A stretch of 64,000 nucleotides of DNA from Telopea speciosissima (GCF_018873765.1 NC_057923.1:8072413-8136412), one strand, 5' to 3'; positions 22,789 to 34,151 are shown, counted from the stretch's first letter. The notes: generated by a model from the sequence alone, not told the origin. Program-made: numbers and translations.

Positions 22789-23608
22789 CAACCTTTCAAG
22801 GGAGCAGTGATTGGATGCATACGCTGGTATTGGGTTACCACCATCATCTGATTATCAGATGGCACAAATGCCCCTATATGAGCTCTCCGTTTTTTTTTTT
22901 ATAACCCGTATATCTTTTGGGGGGGGAGCTTGGCTGAATGGAGGTTAAGCAAACAGTTTCATGGATTTTGGATTTTAGAGAAGATTGAAAAAACGTCATA
23001 AGTTTTTGGGTGAGTGATTAAGCGCCACGAATACATTCACCTACACATATGTGCAGATGATTCGCTATCATTTGGATCCGATCAAGTTTGGAAATATATC
23101 ACTACGGGTTTGATATCTAAGGTGTCTATCGTTTTGTGAAATTGAGTGGAGGTATCTTAACGTTTCACATATTGTATTTGGATCTCAATTCCTCTTCATG
23201 TACGTGTAGATGCATATACATGTGAAAGTTAACCACATGTCCCATTTTTACCATTTACAAAAAGAAGGGTATTTATGAAAACAAAAGAAACATGGATGTC
23301 TCTTAAATGTACATTCACCTCCACAAATGTGCAATGATCCGTTCTTGATTGGATCGAATCCCCATGTAGGGACCATTGGGGATAGATCTCACTAGGGGTG
23401 CAAGTTTGGTCCTGTCGGCCCGAACCCGCCCTGAGTCCAAACAGGGAATCTTGGGCCTTGGCACTAAGGGTGGGTAAGAGTTGGAATTCTAACCTTGAGT
23501 CAGGGTCAAGAAGGGCTAGGATTGAGGCCTTGGGCTAAGCCTGGCCCAGCCCGATCCGATCCAACCTTGTTTTAAGCTATACTATAAAATATCCATTGAT
23601 ATAATTTA

Positions 23609-25769
23609 GGGAAAATATCATCCCCCTCCCCTCTAAGTTTCCTTAATATCAATCCAATCTCCAAGTTTTAAAAAATATCATTCCCCTCCCCTACTTTTTA
23701 AAAATTAATTAACTAATTCTGTTAAAACACCATATGAAAAGACAATATTACCCTCGTCTCTAACCTCAATTCTTTCTTATTTTTTCTTATTTTTGCTTCT
23801 TTCTTGTTCCTTCTTCCAGTAGCCACGGTCACCACCATGGCTGTATCCACCACCACTGCCGCCACTATGGCTGTATCTATCACCGTCGCCGCCCTCACGA
23901 TGTCCATAGTCACTGCTGCCCTCTCGTCAGAATAAGCAACAAAAGCCATAGATTCATCAAAATCCAGCCCATCAAGAAAAGAAACTTAACCTAAAATCCC
24001 AATTTTCCTGTGTAAAGAGTTATTTGGAGATTCATTTAATAAAAAACACAATAGTTTCAAACACTTATAACCTAATTATTGAATCCAACTGAGAAGAAAT
24101 CAGAAATGAGTTAAAATTAATACCTCCATTAAGCCATAGAAGGAGAGGTTTCTTCTCAGGCTTATTTGTGGCTTCAAAGAACCATTTTGACAACTGAAGA
24201 GGGAAGAAGTGTGAGATTTTGTCTGTTAACATGCGGGGATTGCAGAAATCAAAAAGGGTTTCATGGGCTCCAGATGTAAAACTTTGTCAGGTAAAACATG
24301 ATTCTTCAGCAATAAAAATCCTTAAATCTATTTGCGTGTTTGATTTACCTTTGATGTTTATTCGGTTTCAGTTTCCATTACCATTGATGCATTAAGAAGT
24401 GTTTAATATGAATCCATTGGACTCTTTCGCCTTAGATTCCATTTTATTAGAAAACCTATCTAACAATCCAATAGGAAATTTTGTGGTTCCCGGAGTACAT
24501 AATGTGATCGTCAGAGACATCTTTTAGTATAATTTCTCAATTTATTTTAATGGGTTTCCTGGACCAAATCAGTTTAATTACGCCTTTCCATCCTTGACCA
24601 AATCAGTTTTATTAGGCATTTCCATGGATTTCTTACATCAATTCAGGCTCGATTACATTCTTAGATTAATCTGATGATGCCCTTCTTCTTTTCCGTCGAC
24701 CTCTGCAACTAGGTGAATGTCCACATCGATCTGTACTTTTTCTTCTCCATCGAGCTCTACAACCAGGTGACTCCAAGCATACTCATCGAACGAAGCCCTA
24801 AATCCCCAAATCGAAGAAGATAAAATCCCCTGGAATTCCTTTTCTCTAAGGTGTCAGAGGAAGCTTGGATTCGCTTCAGTCGTCTTTGTTAAAATATTCT
24901 TTCTCTGTTCATTAGTTTCATTGAACTACTCTCCTTGTTATATTGCTTATTTGTTCTTCTGATCTTGAAGAATATAGAAGCAATAATAAAACCCAGGCCA
25001 AAAATTCCAATATCTGAAATGGGTTCTACTAGGAATGGGTTTTGATTCTGAAACGGGTACCCCCATTCATTAATTCCTTGAAGGGCAGTTTTTCGAGATG
25101 GGTGTTGGGAGATGGGTGTTGGAGATTTCTGGGTTTTGATCATTTTCCTTGGCTTCTGCTTCCAAGATCGGGTCTTGAATTCTCAGAACGTGACCTGCAA
25201 CTCTAAAAGTTGACTCAACAAGAAGAAGACCAAGTCATCAGTCTTCCTGGACAACCTGTAGTGAAATTCAAACAGTATGCTGGGTATATTACTGTGATTG
25301 AAAGTCATGGAAGAGCCCTGTGAATGAAAGTCATGGAAGTTCAGATCGATGCAGGCATTCACCTGGTTGCAGAGCTCGACGGAGAAGAAGAAGGGCATCA
25401 TCACAGAATGATTGAGAGATGGTGGGGAAAGGGGTTCTAGAAGGGGGGGGGGGGCGGTGGCGATGATGGTGGAGCTGGCGAAAGAAGAAGAAAAGGAAAT
25501 GGGAGAAAGAGACCAAAAGGAAAAGTAGGGGAGGGTAAAATTGGAATAAAATTATATTAAGAGTATTTTGGGGTTTTAGAAATTTTGTACATGCCACATC
25601 ATCATTTGATGGCGTTTTTTAACGGTTAAGGTATGATTGATAGAATATTAAAAAAAGTAGGGGAAGGCATTATCATTTTTCAAAACTTGGGTATTGGATT
25701 TTTTTTTTTGATAGAAGGTATTGAGTTGATATTAAGGAAACTTAGAAGGGAGGGGAATGATATTTTTTC
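23609..25769. mobile_element. Mutator-like non-autonomous element (MULE) 1
   Basis: This 2,161-base element has long inverted ends. Left GGGAAAATATCATCCCCCTC and its CTAAGTTTCCTTAATATCAA segment match the reverse complement of the right end (TTGATATTAAGGAAACTTAG then GGAGGGGAATGATATTTTTT), and similarity continues inwards for about 150 bases. A perfect 9-base duplication TATAATTTA flanks it (23600-23608 and 25770-25778). The interior is GC-richer and may hold captured host DNA: around 23760-23940 a minus-strand frame gives Gly/Ser/Tyr/Asp-rich wording like a glycine-rich RNA-binding protein. I saw no transposase. Confidence 0.9.
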
Positions 25770-25846
25770 TATAATTTATATATTATAAACTACAAATGTC
25801 ACCCACATCTATTATGTCACCCACATTTATTATATAATATATTATA

Positions 25847-26990
25847 GGAAAAGTTTTCGTACACGATCGTGTAAACCGTGTACGAAACTTTTCCCCCCCC
25901 TTTACATTTTGCTTTTCCCCAAAATCCCCTTAATCGTCTAATCTTCGTCGAGATCACTGACTACGATTATCTCTGACGTCTAGACTTCGTCGAGGTCTTG
26001 GTCTGACTTCTGAGGGTCCCTCCTCTGGAATTTTTGCTCCTCTTTCCACCTTAAAATGTTCAAAAATCTTCTCAAGTCTCATCAGTTTTGTAATTTAACC
26101 CAATTGGGTTTTCTGTCTCCATAGCCATTTTTCATCTCCCCTGTTTCTGCAACTTTAGACAATTACAAAGCTATTAATGTCTACCCAAAAGTTTCTTCAA
26201 TAGGTCATTGAGAGCAGATTTTTTCTTGGTTATTACAACTTGAATCATTTACGGTTCCTTCCAGATCCCAACAAAACAAACCCGCTAGCAATCTCGTTCC
26301 CCCCTGTTTCTCTCAGTTGATTCATTCAAGCCTTTTGATTTTCTCCAGTAGATCTTCCCCAGATCCATTTCTCAAGGATCCGTTAAACATGTCTGGTCAT
26401 CGTAATGGACCTCTACGTTTCTGTCCCCCAAGAATTCCCCCAGAACATCCGAATTTTGAGCCACCCACGTTTCCTTGTACTTCTTCTTCTCCTTGTCCTT
26501 TGTACACCAATTTCCCCATCTTTACCATTGCTGTACCAGGGATCATTGTCACATCTGTTTTGATGGTGGTTTACTATGTCTTCGTCATGAAATGCTGCTA
26601 CAATTGGCACCGTTTTGATCTCCTAAGACGCTTTTCCATCTCACAAGCTCGACGACAAGAGGATCCCATAATGGTATACGCTCCTGCAGTGGTGAGTCGA
26701 GGCCTTGATGAAGCATTGATCCGTGCAATCCCAATTATTCAGTTCAAGAAAGGAGGGGAGAGCAACGAAAATAAAGATATGAGCTTTGTCGAATGTGCAG
26801 TTTGTTGCGGCAGGCCCTCGTCGCTCCCGCACGCAATTGCAGAGAAGAGGTGAATAGAGACGAGAGCGATGAATAGAGGAGAGAGAAAAAATTGTGAATG
26901 AAAAATAAGGAATTTTGGGGAAAAATAAAAAGTATAGGGAGGGAAAAGTTTTGTACACAGTTTACACGATCGTGTACGAAACCTTTCCCC
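25847..26990. mobile_element. Mutator-like element 2 (Pack-MULE carrying an ATL gene piece)
   Basis: This 1,144-base element has inverted ends of about 50 bases: left GGAAAAGTTTTCGTACACGA, while the right end read on the other strand is GGGGAAAGGTTTCGTACACG. It is flanked by the 10-base duplication ATATATTATA (25837-25846 and 26991-27000); copies H1 and H3 show the empty site. Each terminal repeat is itself close to a palindrome (GTACACGATCGTGTAAAC facing CCGTGTACGAAAC). The interior holds a plus-strand piece of a RING-H2 gene. Confidence 0.92.
26389..26805 (+). pseudogene. Captured 5' part of an ATL-type RING-H2 E3 ligase gene
   Basis: The frame starting MSGHRNGPLRFCPP has one strong membrane helix (FTIAVPGIIVTSVLMVVYYV), a basic juxtamembrane block (CYNWHRFDLLRRFS) and the GLD region SRGLDEALIRAIPIIQFKKG. 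These three, in this order, define the N-terminal half of ATL ubiquitin ligases. The frame reaches the first RING cysteines (ECAVC) and then runs into unrelated sequence, so the zinc-binding RING-H2 domain is absent and no ligase activity is expected. About 100 bases of apparent 5' leader were captured too. The frame is still open, so capture may be fairly recent, or the peptide may be expressed. It lies wholly inside the Mutator-like ends. Confidence 0.85.
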
Positions 26991-27032
26991 ATATATTATA
27001 TATGAAGATAATAAATGATATAATATATTTTA

Positions 27033-28911
27033 GCGAAAATTACATCCCCTTCCCCTGTATTTTGACCTAATTACACGTTTCTCCCCTTGATTTTCCCACC
27101 TTACATACCCCTCCCCTCTACTTTGAATAAAATTACTATTACACCCCTGTCGTTAGCGTCCGTCTGTTAAGTACTGATGTGGCGTAGTAAAATTTTTTAT
27201 AATCCCCAAACTAACCTTGGATCCTTGTGAGATGACTCATTTACCCTTATGATTTAATCCCCAAACTAACCTGGGTTCATATAAATAGACCCTTTTACCC
27301 TTCTTCTTCTTCCTCCTCCTCGTCCAACCCCTTCTCCGGCAAACTCCGGCGAGAACAAAAATGGAGTTCCTCCATCTCTTCCTCTCCGCTTCACTAAACC
27401 CTAACCACAGGCAACCCTTTTACCCTCCTTCCTCCTCCTCCTACAACCCCTTTTCTTGCAACCTCCTAACCTAAAATCGTCGATGATCAGAAGGTACTCA
27501 CTCTCTGCCCTCTGCAACTCCCCACCCCCGCCACTTATCCTTGTCCCTCCCTCACGGCCTCACCCCCACCTTTGTTGTTGTTCATTTAATACCAGAGCTG
27601 GCCAAAAATAACCCATGAAAGAACCCATCTAAGACCCCTGTTGTGCATATGAAAGACTAAAACAAGGGGTTTCTTTTGTTTTTTAAACAAATATCATCAT
27701 TGACAAGAGAGGAGTTCTCGTCTTCTTCAAGCTCTGTTCAATCAAACACCCATAACGCATCTGAAACAGCTTTATTTTTTATTTATTTTTTTTAGTTCCC
27801 GAATTTGCAGGTCACCATGGACCCGCAAGGTCAGGTGGGATGCGAGCACAGAGTTTTAGGGAGGTGGATTGGCAAGTATGGGTTCAGGGAGAGGAGCTAT
27901 TTCGGTGAAGTGCACTGCCGATACCCTTTAGGGTTTCAGGAATCAGCAGCGCAGTAATGGGGTTTCAAGGAGATGTTTCAGGTGGGGTTTGAAGCTAGTA
28001 ACAGGGTTTCAGAAATCGACAGGGGGTTTCAAGGAGGTGTTTCAGGTAGGGGTTTAAGCTAGTAATGAGTGTTTTAGGAAGGGGTTTCAGGTGAGGGGTT
28101 TTTATAGATGGTTTTCTGTAGCAGTTCGGTAACTTAGAAGTACTTGTCATTTGGTCTTGAATCAAGACTTATACAATTGGTTCAACTATGCACCTGTGAA
28201 TTTCTGAAATGTATTTTTGTTCTTAAGAGAAATAGGCCAAAAAAACAGGATACCACCAGACTGAGATGGAGATTTCTTATTGCCAACAGACCACAGCCCA
28301 GATGGGCCACAAAACTGGATCGAAGTAGGTGTCCTTGGAGGGCAATAATCACACACAGTACGAAGAAAAAATTGCTGGACAGATAATTAATAATTTCATA
28401 AATCAATCTGAAACCATGGAATGAGCTTGATCTGTAGAAGGTGTTTCCGGTTTCTGGTGCAAGCTCTCATGAAACCATCTTTTGGGATCCTTAAATATGA
28501 GCTTTCTGTTTGGCCATTAATTGGTTAATATCAAATTTGAGTTTCATTGGTAGGTGGTTAGACCCTCGTATATCACCATGTATATCACCATCGACGGTGA
28601 CGGTGACGGTGGTGGTGGTGCTGGCGGTGGAGGAGGAAGAGGAGACGGCGGCAGTAGTGGTGGTGGTGGTGGTGGTGCTGCTGGCGATGGAGAAGGAAAG
28701 AAAGAAGTATTTTAGGTTGAAGATGATGAAAAGGGTAGAATTGGAAATGCAGTTTTAATTTGTTAGTAAAGGATAACATTGTCTTTTCAAACCATTAACT
28801 AACAGCACCCTAACCCCGTCAGCCATAAGGGGTCAAAACGTAAGGTGGGAAAACCAAGGGGAGGAACGTGTAATTAGGGCAAAGTACAGGGGAGGGTGAT
28901 GTAATTTATCC
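27033..28911. mobile_element. Mutator-like element 3
   Basis: This 1,879-base element has inverted ends of at least 75 bases. Left has AAATTACATCCCCTTCCCCT and TAATTACACGTTTCTCCCCT; the right end on the other strand has AAATTACATCACCCTCCCCT and TAATTACACGTTCCTCCCCT. A perfect 9-base duplication TATATTTTA flanks it (27024-27032 and 28912-28920). The interior has GC-rich pieces, including a (GGTGGTGGT)-like stretch at 28590-28690 and CTTCTTCCTCCTCC at 27302, possibly captured exon or leader sequence. No protein family is certain. Confidence 0.9.
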
Positions 28912-29386
28912 TATATTTTATTATAGTATTATTTTACGTAAAATTGATAATTTTTTTTCAGGTCCAATCTAACCCATGCATCTCCCTTCCCCTCTCCATG
29001 ATCAGGGTCAATTAGGGTCAGCCCAACCCAACCTTGAGGGCGGGTCAAAGTTGGATTTTCTAGGCTCTGAGTCAAGATCGGGTCGCATCGGTCCTGGGCC
29101 TAGCAAAGGAGACTCAGAACTGGACTAGGATTTTATAAAACCCAGTCCAACCCGACCTGATTGCACCCCTAGATCTCATCCTACATTTGGGGTGGGGAGA
29201 GATTTAGTCCCCATTAAAATAATGAATCTTCTTCATTTAACAGCCGTCACTATGGCAAGTCCAAGGAATACCATTTGGAAGCTTCACTTGTGAGTGTTTT
29301 GGTATTGTGTTTCCATTGCTTGTTTTGTTAGTAATATGTGCACATTCATACGATTAATAAATAATAGTTAAGCAACTAAGACAGTT

Positions 29387-29459
29387 GGGGATGTAGCTCA
29401 CATGGTAGAGCGCTCGCTTTGCATGCGGGAGGTACGGGGTTCGATACCCCGCATCTCCA
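29387..29459 (+). tRNA. tRNA-Ala (UGC), copy 2
   Basis: It has the same fold as copy 1, including G3:U70 and anticodon TGC. One change in the anticodon stem (GCGAG to GCGGG) turns a U-A pair into a U-G wobble, which is tolerated. All conserved bases are present. It is preceded by the H flank. Confidence 0.9.
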
Positions 29460-29595
29460 CAACCTTTCTAGGTGAGCAGTGATTGGATGCATCTGGCGGT
29501 ATTGGGTTACCACCATCATCTGATTTTCAGATGACACAAATGCCCCTATATGAGCTCTCCTCTTTTATTTTGTTTAACTCGGATATCTTTTAGGG

Positions 29596-29743
29596 AATTT
29601 TTTTCATTTACGGTTCCTGTGTGGTTCCCTAGTTCCTCTCACAAGAGGAGGGTGGATCCCACCTGGGCAAACTATTTGGGCAGGTGCTCCGGGTGGGTCC
29701 CACCCCCCTCTCGTGAGAGGAACTTGGGAACCGTAGACGATAA
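29596..29743. mobile_element. MITE with CATTTACGGTTCC ends
   Basis: CATTTACGGTTCCTG on the left and GGAACCGTAGACGAT on the right are inverted copies, as are AGTTCCTCTCACAAGAGG and CCTCTCGTGAGAGGAACT. The insertion interrupts the sub-repeat after tRNA copy 2 and is lacking after the other tRNAs. Confidence 0.65.
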
Positions 29744-30239
29744 CAGTTTCATGAAGCACTGCGAATACATTCACCTACATGTACATGCAGATGATCCGCT
29801 CTTGTTTGGATCGGATCGAGTTTGGAACTATATCATTTCGGTATCTAACATTTCACATATTGTGTTTGTGGTGCCTAAACCAAGATAACATTAACCAAAT
29901 TAATAGTTTTTTATTTTGTAGTATCACCATCATCTCATTATTAGATGACACAAATGCCTATATGAGCTCTCCTTTTTTTTTTTTTTTAAACCCGTATATC
30001 TTTTAGGGGGAGGTTGGCCGAATGGAGGTTAAAGAAACAGTTTCATGAAGCACTACGAATACATTCACCTACACATATGTGCAGATGATGCGCTCTCGTT
30101 TGGATCGGATCGAGTTTGGAACTATATCACTTCGGGTTTGACATCTAAGGTGTCTATCGTTTTGTAAAATTGAGTGAAGGTGTCTAATGTTTCATATATT
30201 GTGTTTGTGGTACCTAAACCAAGATAACATTAATCAAAT

Positions 30240-31735
30240 TAATAGTTTTTTATTTTTAACTTTACCCTTGATATAATACTAACTATTCTTATTCCCGTAA
30301 ATCAACAAACTATGACACTGTTCATCTCCCTCATCCGTTCTACAATTTTGTCACTCATCACTCCTTTGTTCCAACCTCATATCCTACCTCAATGATTCTT
30401 CCTCCTCACCCCTGTCTCCCACCTCTACTACTCTTCTTTTTTAACCCCATCACTACCCTAGACCGCCCCCACACCTCTACTATTTTTTTTTTTCACCCCC
30501 AAAGTGACACTTTGGTGGATTGAACTTAGGCGTCATTTTGCCAAGCTGTCTATAGACCCTTAAATAGAGATTAGGTCAAACGTAGTTCCAAGGAAAATGA
30601 TTTTACGGTCTTGAATATCTATTTTAGGAAAGCGGAGTGCAATGACACTAACCGTGTCAATCGGACTCCTACAAAAAAGATTTTGTTTTGGTGACTAGAC
30701 TGGCCAAAAAACATCTGCAGGAAATTTGTGGGAGTTATGAATGTCAAAACCACCTATTTAAACCATGGGAAGTCTAATGCCAACTGGTTGAGTGTCTACC
30801 GAATTTTCACAGAAAAATACTTCATTTTGAGGGCTTTTGGCCGATGTAATCTACTAGGAATTTTGGCGACATAATAGATATAAAATGTGAAAATTGATTA
30901 TTTAGAAAATCATAATTTTGATGGCATGAGCTATAAAAAGGATATTTTTAAAAATTATTTAAATATTTTGCCATTATAACAATGTAAAAGGATATTCGGG
31001 GAAAGGGTCCTTCTAGGCCCCCCACTATGCCTAGTGAAATATAATTCTTCACTATTTGCCACCTAGCAATACATGGGTTAATCCATGTGATAGAAGACTC
31101 CACATAAATCTTAATTGCGGAATTTTAATTCAAAGAAAGGAAAGTTGCTCAAACTCAGAGTCAAAATTTTAGTCAAAATGAAATGGGTGGGCATGCCGGC
31201 CGGGTGCCTACCTTGTGTCTATCTCTCTTCCACCCGTAATGGAAAGGATAACCCTGCCCCTCCTGTCCTACCCTACCCATTGGTCAAGATCGCTCATATA
31301 TTTGGAGTGAGGGGAAGGACATGCCCAATCTTTGTTCTTAGTAAATTACCAAAATAACATCAAATGGAGATGAATATAAAATTCAAAATAACATTTTTTT
31401 ATAATTTTAGCAATTTTCTTTACTCTTTTTAAGCTGAAATTATGCGAATGAGATTCTTGGGTTTTTTTATTTTTTTGATGAAAAGAAAAACTTTATAAAC
31501 TAGAGAATAAATAAAGTACTTACAAAGTCTTTTCCTTTTATCACATGTACTAACTAATTCAGAGAAAGGAAGAAAACAAATGTACACTAATGTAGTAATG
31601 AATTAATTAATTAGAACTAATTAATTCATCTAAATCTAAAAAACTGAAATAAACAATTATCTAATGAAAGGAAATTATTAAATAAATAAAAAGATGGAGG
31701 AGAGGAAAAATCCCTTGTAGACTATTAGTTTTTCA
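30240..31735. repeat. S-type flank, copy 1
   Basis: This is a 1.5 kb non-coding block that starts near AACTTTACCCTTGATATAAT and ends just before tRNA copy 3. It contains a C-rich section around 30400-30490 and a phrase GTCTATCTCTCTTCCACCC near 31219. Two further copies begin at about 35126 and 37566. I recognise no gene in it. Confidence 0.75.
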
Positions 31736-31740
31736 CAGTT

Positions 31741-31813
31741 GGGGATGTAACTCACATGGTAGAGCGCTCGCTTTGCATGCGAGAGGTACAGGGTTCGATA
31801 CCCCGCATCTCCA
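31741..31813 (+). tRNA. tRNA-Ala (UGC), copy 3, probably degraded
   Basis: Acceptor, anticodon (TGC) and G3:U70 are kept. A G-to-A change in the D stem (GCTC to ACTC) and another in the T stem (CGGGG to CAGGG) each unpair a stem position. Both also touch the internal Pol III promoter boxes. I think it is a weakened or dead copy. Confidence 0.7.
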
Positions 31814-32703
31814 CAATCTTTCCAGGTGAGCAGTGATTGGATGCATACGGTGGTATTGGGTTACCACCATCATCTGATTATCAGATGTCACAAATGCCCC
31901 TATATGAGCTCTCCTTTTTGTTTTTTGTTTTTTTTTAAATCTGGGTATCTTTTAGTGGGAGGTTGGCTGAATGGAGGTTAAGGAAACAGTTTCATGAAGC
32001 GCTGCGAATACATTCACCTACACATACATGATCCGCTCTCGTTTGGATTGGATCAAGTTTGGAAGTATATCACTTTGGGTTTGACATCTAAGGTGTCTAT
32101 CATTTTGTGAAATTGAGTGAAGGTGTCTACCGTTTCACTTATTGTGTTTGTGGTACCTAAATCAAGATAACATTAACCAAATTAATAGTTTTTTATTTTG
32201 TGGTATCACCATCATCTGATTATCAGATGACACAAATGTCCCTATATGAGTTCTTTTGGTTTTTTTTTAACCCCGATATCTTTTAGGGAGGAGGTTGGCT
32301 GAATGGAGGTTAAGGAAACAGTTTCATGAAGTGTTGCGAATACATTCACCTACACATACGTGCAGATGATCCGCTCTCATTTGGATTGGATCGAGTTTGG
32401 AACTATATCACTTCGGGTTTGACATCTAAGGTGTCTATTGTTTTGGGAAATTGAGTGAAGGTGTCTTAACGTTTCACATATTGTGTTTGGATCGAGTTCA
32501 ATTTCTCTTCTTGTACGTGTAGGTGCATATACATGTGAAAGATAACCACATGTCCCATTTTTACCATTTACAAAAGGAGGGGTATTTATGAAAACTAAAG
32601 AAACATGGATGTTTCTCAAATGTACATTCACCTCCACATACGTGCAGACAATCCATTGATTGGATCGAATCCCCTTGTAGGGACCGGTGGGGACAGATCT
32701 TAC

Positions 32704-33259
32704 TAGGGGTGCAAGTTTGGCCCTGTCAGGGGGTTGTCAGCCCGAACCCACCTTGAGTCCAAACAAGAATATCTTGGTACTGAGGACGGGTAAGGGCTGG
32801 AAATTTCTAACCTTGAGTCAGGGTCAGGACGGGCCTGGATTGAGGCCTTGGGCTGAGCTTGGCCTGGCCCGATCTGATCCGACCCTGTTTTAAGCTATAC
32901 AATAAACTATACATTGATATAATTTATATATTATAAACTTTAAATGTCACCCACATTTGTTATATAATATATTATATATGAAAATAATAAGTGATATAAT
33001 AAATTTTATTATAATGTTATTTTACGTAAAATTGATAATTTTCTCCCCGGCTCAATCCAGCCCATGCATCTCCGTTTCCCTCCCCATGATCAGGGCCAAT
33101 TAGGGTCAGCCCAACCCAACCTTGAGGACGGGTCAAGGTTGGATTTTCTAGGTCCTGAGTCAAGATTGGGTTGGATTGGTCCTAGGCCTAGCTAAGGAGA
33201 CTCAGAGTTGGACTAAGATTTTATAAAACCCGGCCCAACCCGACCTGGTTGCACCCCTA
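32704..33259. mobile_element. Non-autonomous hAT element, copy H3 (uninterrupted)
   Basis: At 556 bases this is the clean reference for H1 and H2. Ends are TAGGGGTGCAAG and GCACCCCTA. The flanking 8-mers GATCTTAC and CATCTCAC are drifted forms of GATCTCAC. Its AT-rich core shows the empty sites of all three Mutator-like insertions of H2. Confidence 0.88.
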
Positions 33260-33478
33260 CATCTCACCCTACATTTGGGGTGGGGAGAGATTTAGTCCCC
33301 ATTAAAATAATGAATCTTTTTCATTTAACAGCCGTAAGTATGGCAAGTCCAAGGAATACCATTTGGAGGCTTCACTTGTGAGTATTTTGGTATTGTGTTT
33401 CCATTGCTTGTTTTGTTATTAATATGTGCACATCCATATCATTAATAAATAAAAGTTAAGCAACTACAATATACGGTT

Positions 33479-33550
33479 GGGGATGAGCTCACATGGTAGA
33501 GCGCTCGCTTTGCATGCGAGAGGTACGGGGTTCGATACCTCGCATCTCCA
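33479..33550 (+). tRNA. tRNA-Ala (UGC), copy 4, likely pseudogene
   Basis: The sequence is one base short: the universal U8 between acceptor and D stem is missing (GGGGATG is followed directly by AGCTC). In the T stem one C became T, giving a G-U pair. Anticodon and acceptor are intact. Loss of U8 removes the tertiary U8-A14 contact, so function is doubtful. Confidence 0.7.
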
Positions 33551-33560
33551 CAACCTTTCT

Positions 33561-33942
33561 AGGTGAGCAGTGATTGGATGCATACAGTGGTATTGGGTTA
33601 CCACCATCATCTGATTATCGGATGACACAAATGCCCCTATATGAGCTCTCCTCTTTTCATTTGTTTAACCCGGATATCTTTTAGGGGTAGGTGAGCAGTG
33701 ATTGGATGCATACAGTGGTATTGGGTTACCACCATCATCTGATTATCAGATGACACAAATGCCCCTATATGAGCTCTCCTCTTTTCATTTGTTTAACCCG
33801 GATATCTTTTAGGGGGAGTGATTGGATGCATACAGTGGTATTGGGTTACCACCATCATCTGATTATCAGATGACACAAATGCCCCTATATGAGCTCTCCT
33901 CTTTTCATTTGTTTAACCCGGATATCTTTTAGGGGGAGGTTG
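33561..33942 (+). repeat. Three tandem copies of a ~127-base post-tRNA segment
   Basis: The segment GTGATTGGATGCATACAGTG ... ATATCTTTTAGGGG occurs three times head to tail (33561, 33688, 33818), nearly identical. The other tRNA copies have only one. Each repeat holds two small hairpins, TGGTATTGGGTTACCA and CATCTGATTATCAGATG. Confidence 0.88.
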
Positions 33943-33943
33943 G

Positions 33944-34115
33944 AATTTTTATCACTTCCAATTCGCTGCTCACTCCAATTCCCTCCAATCCCTCACATAG
34001 GAGCAGAAATGACCACCCTACCCCACCTTAGGCAGTGTGTTCGGGCAGGGGATAAGGTGGTCATTTTCGCTCCTATGTGAGGAATTGGAGGGAATTGGAG
34101 CGGGCAGGAATTCGA
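33944..34115. mobile_element. MITE with 8-base duplication GAGGTTGG
   Basis: The element interrupts the array phrase GGAGGTTGGCTGAATGG, leaving GAGGTTGG on both sides (33936-33943 and 34116-34123). The arms pair over about 60 bases (ACTCCAATTCCCTCCAATCC with GGAATTGGAGGGAATTGGAG). The other array units show the empty site. Confidence 0.8.
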
Positions 34116-34151
34116 GAGGTTGGCTGAATGGAAGTTAAGGAAATAGTTTTA

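Larger units (their letters stand above)
23393..29171. mobile_element. Non-autonomous hAT element, copy H2, with three nested Mutator-like insertions
   Basis: Ends TAGGGGTGCAAG and GCACCCCTA are flanked by GATCTCAC (23385-23392) and GATCTCAT (29172-29179). Subtracting the three nested elements and their target duplications leaves about 567 bases, matching the 556 bases of H3. All three insertions fall in the AT-rich core. Confidence 0.88.

Noticed and set aside
28585-28779. His-rich frame in MULE 3
   Set aside because: It is the complement of a GGT/GGC-rich simple repeat, so the His run is an artefact of low complexity.
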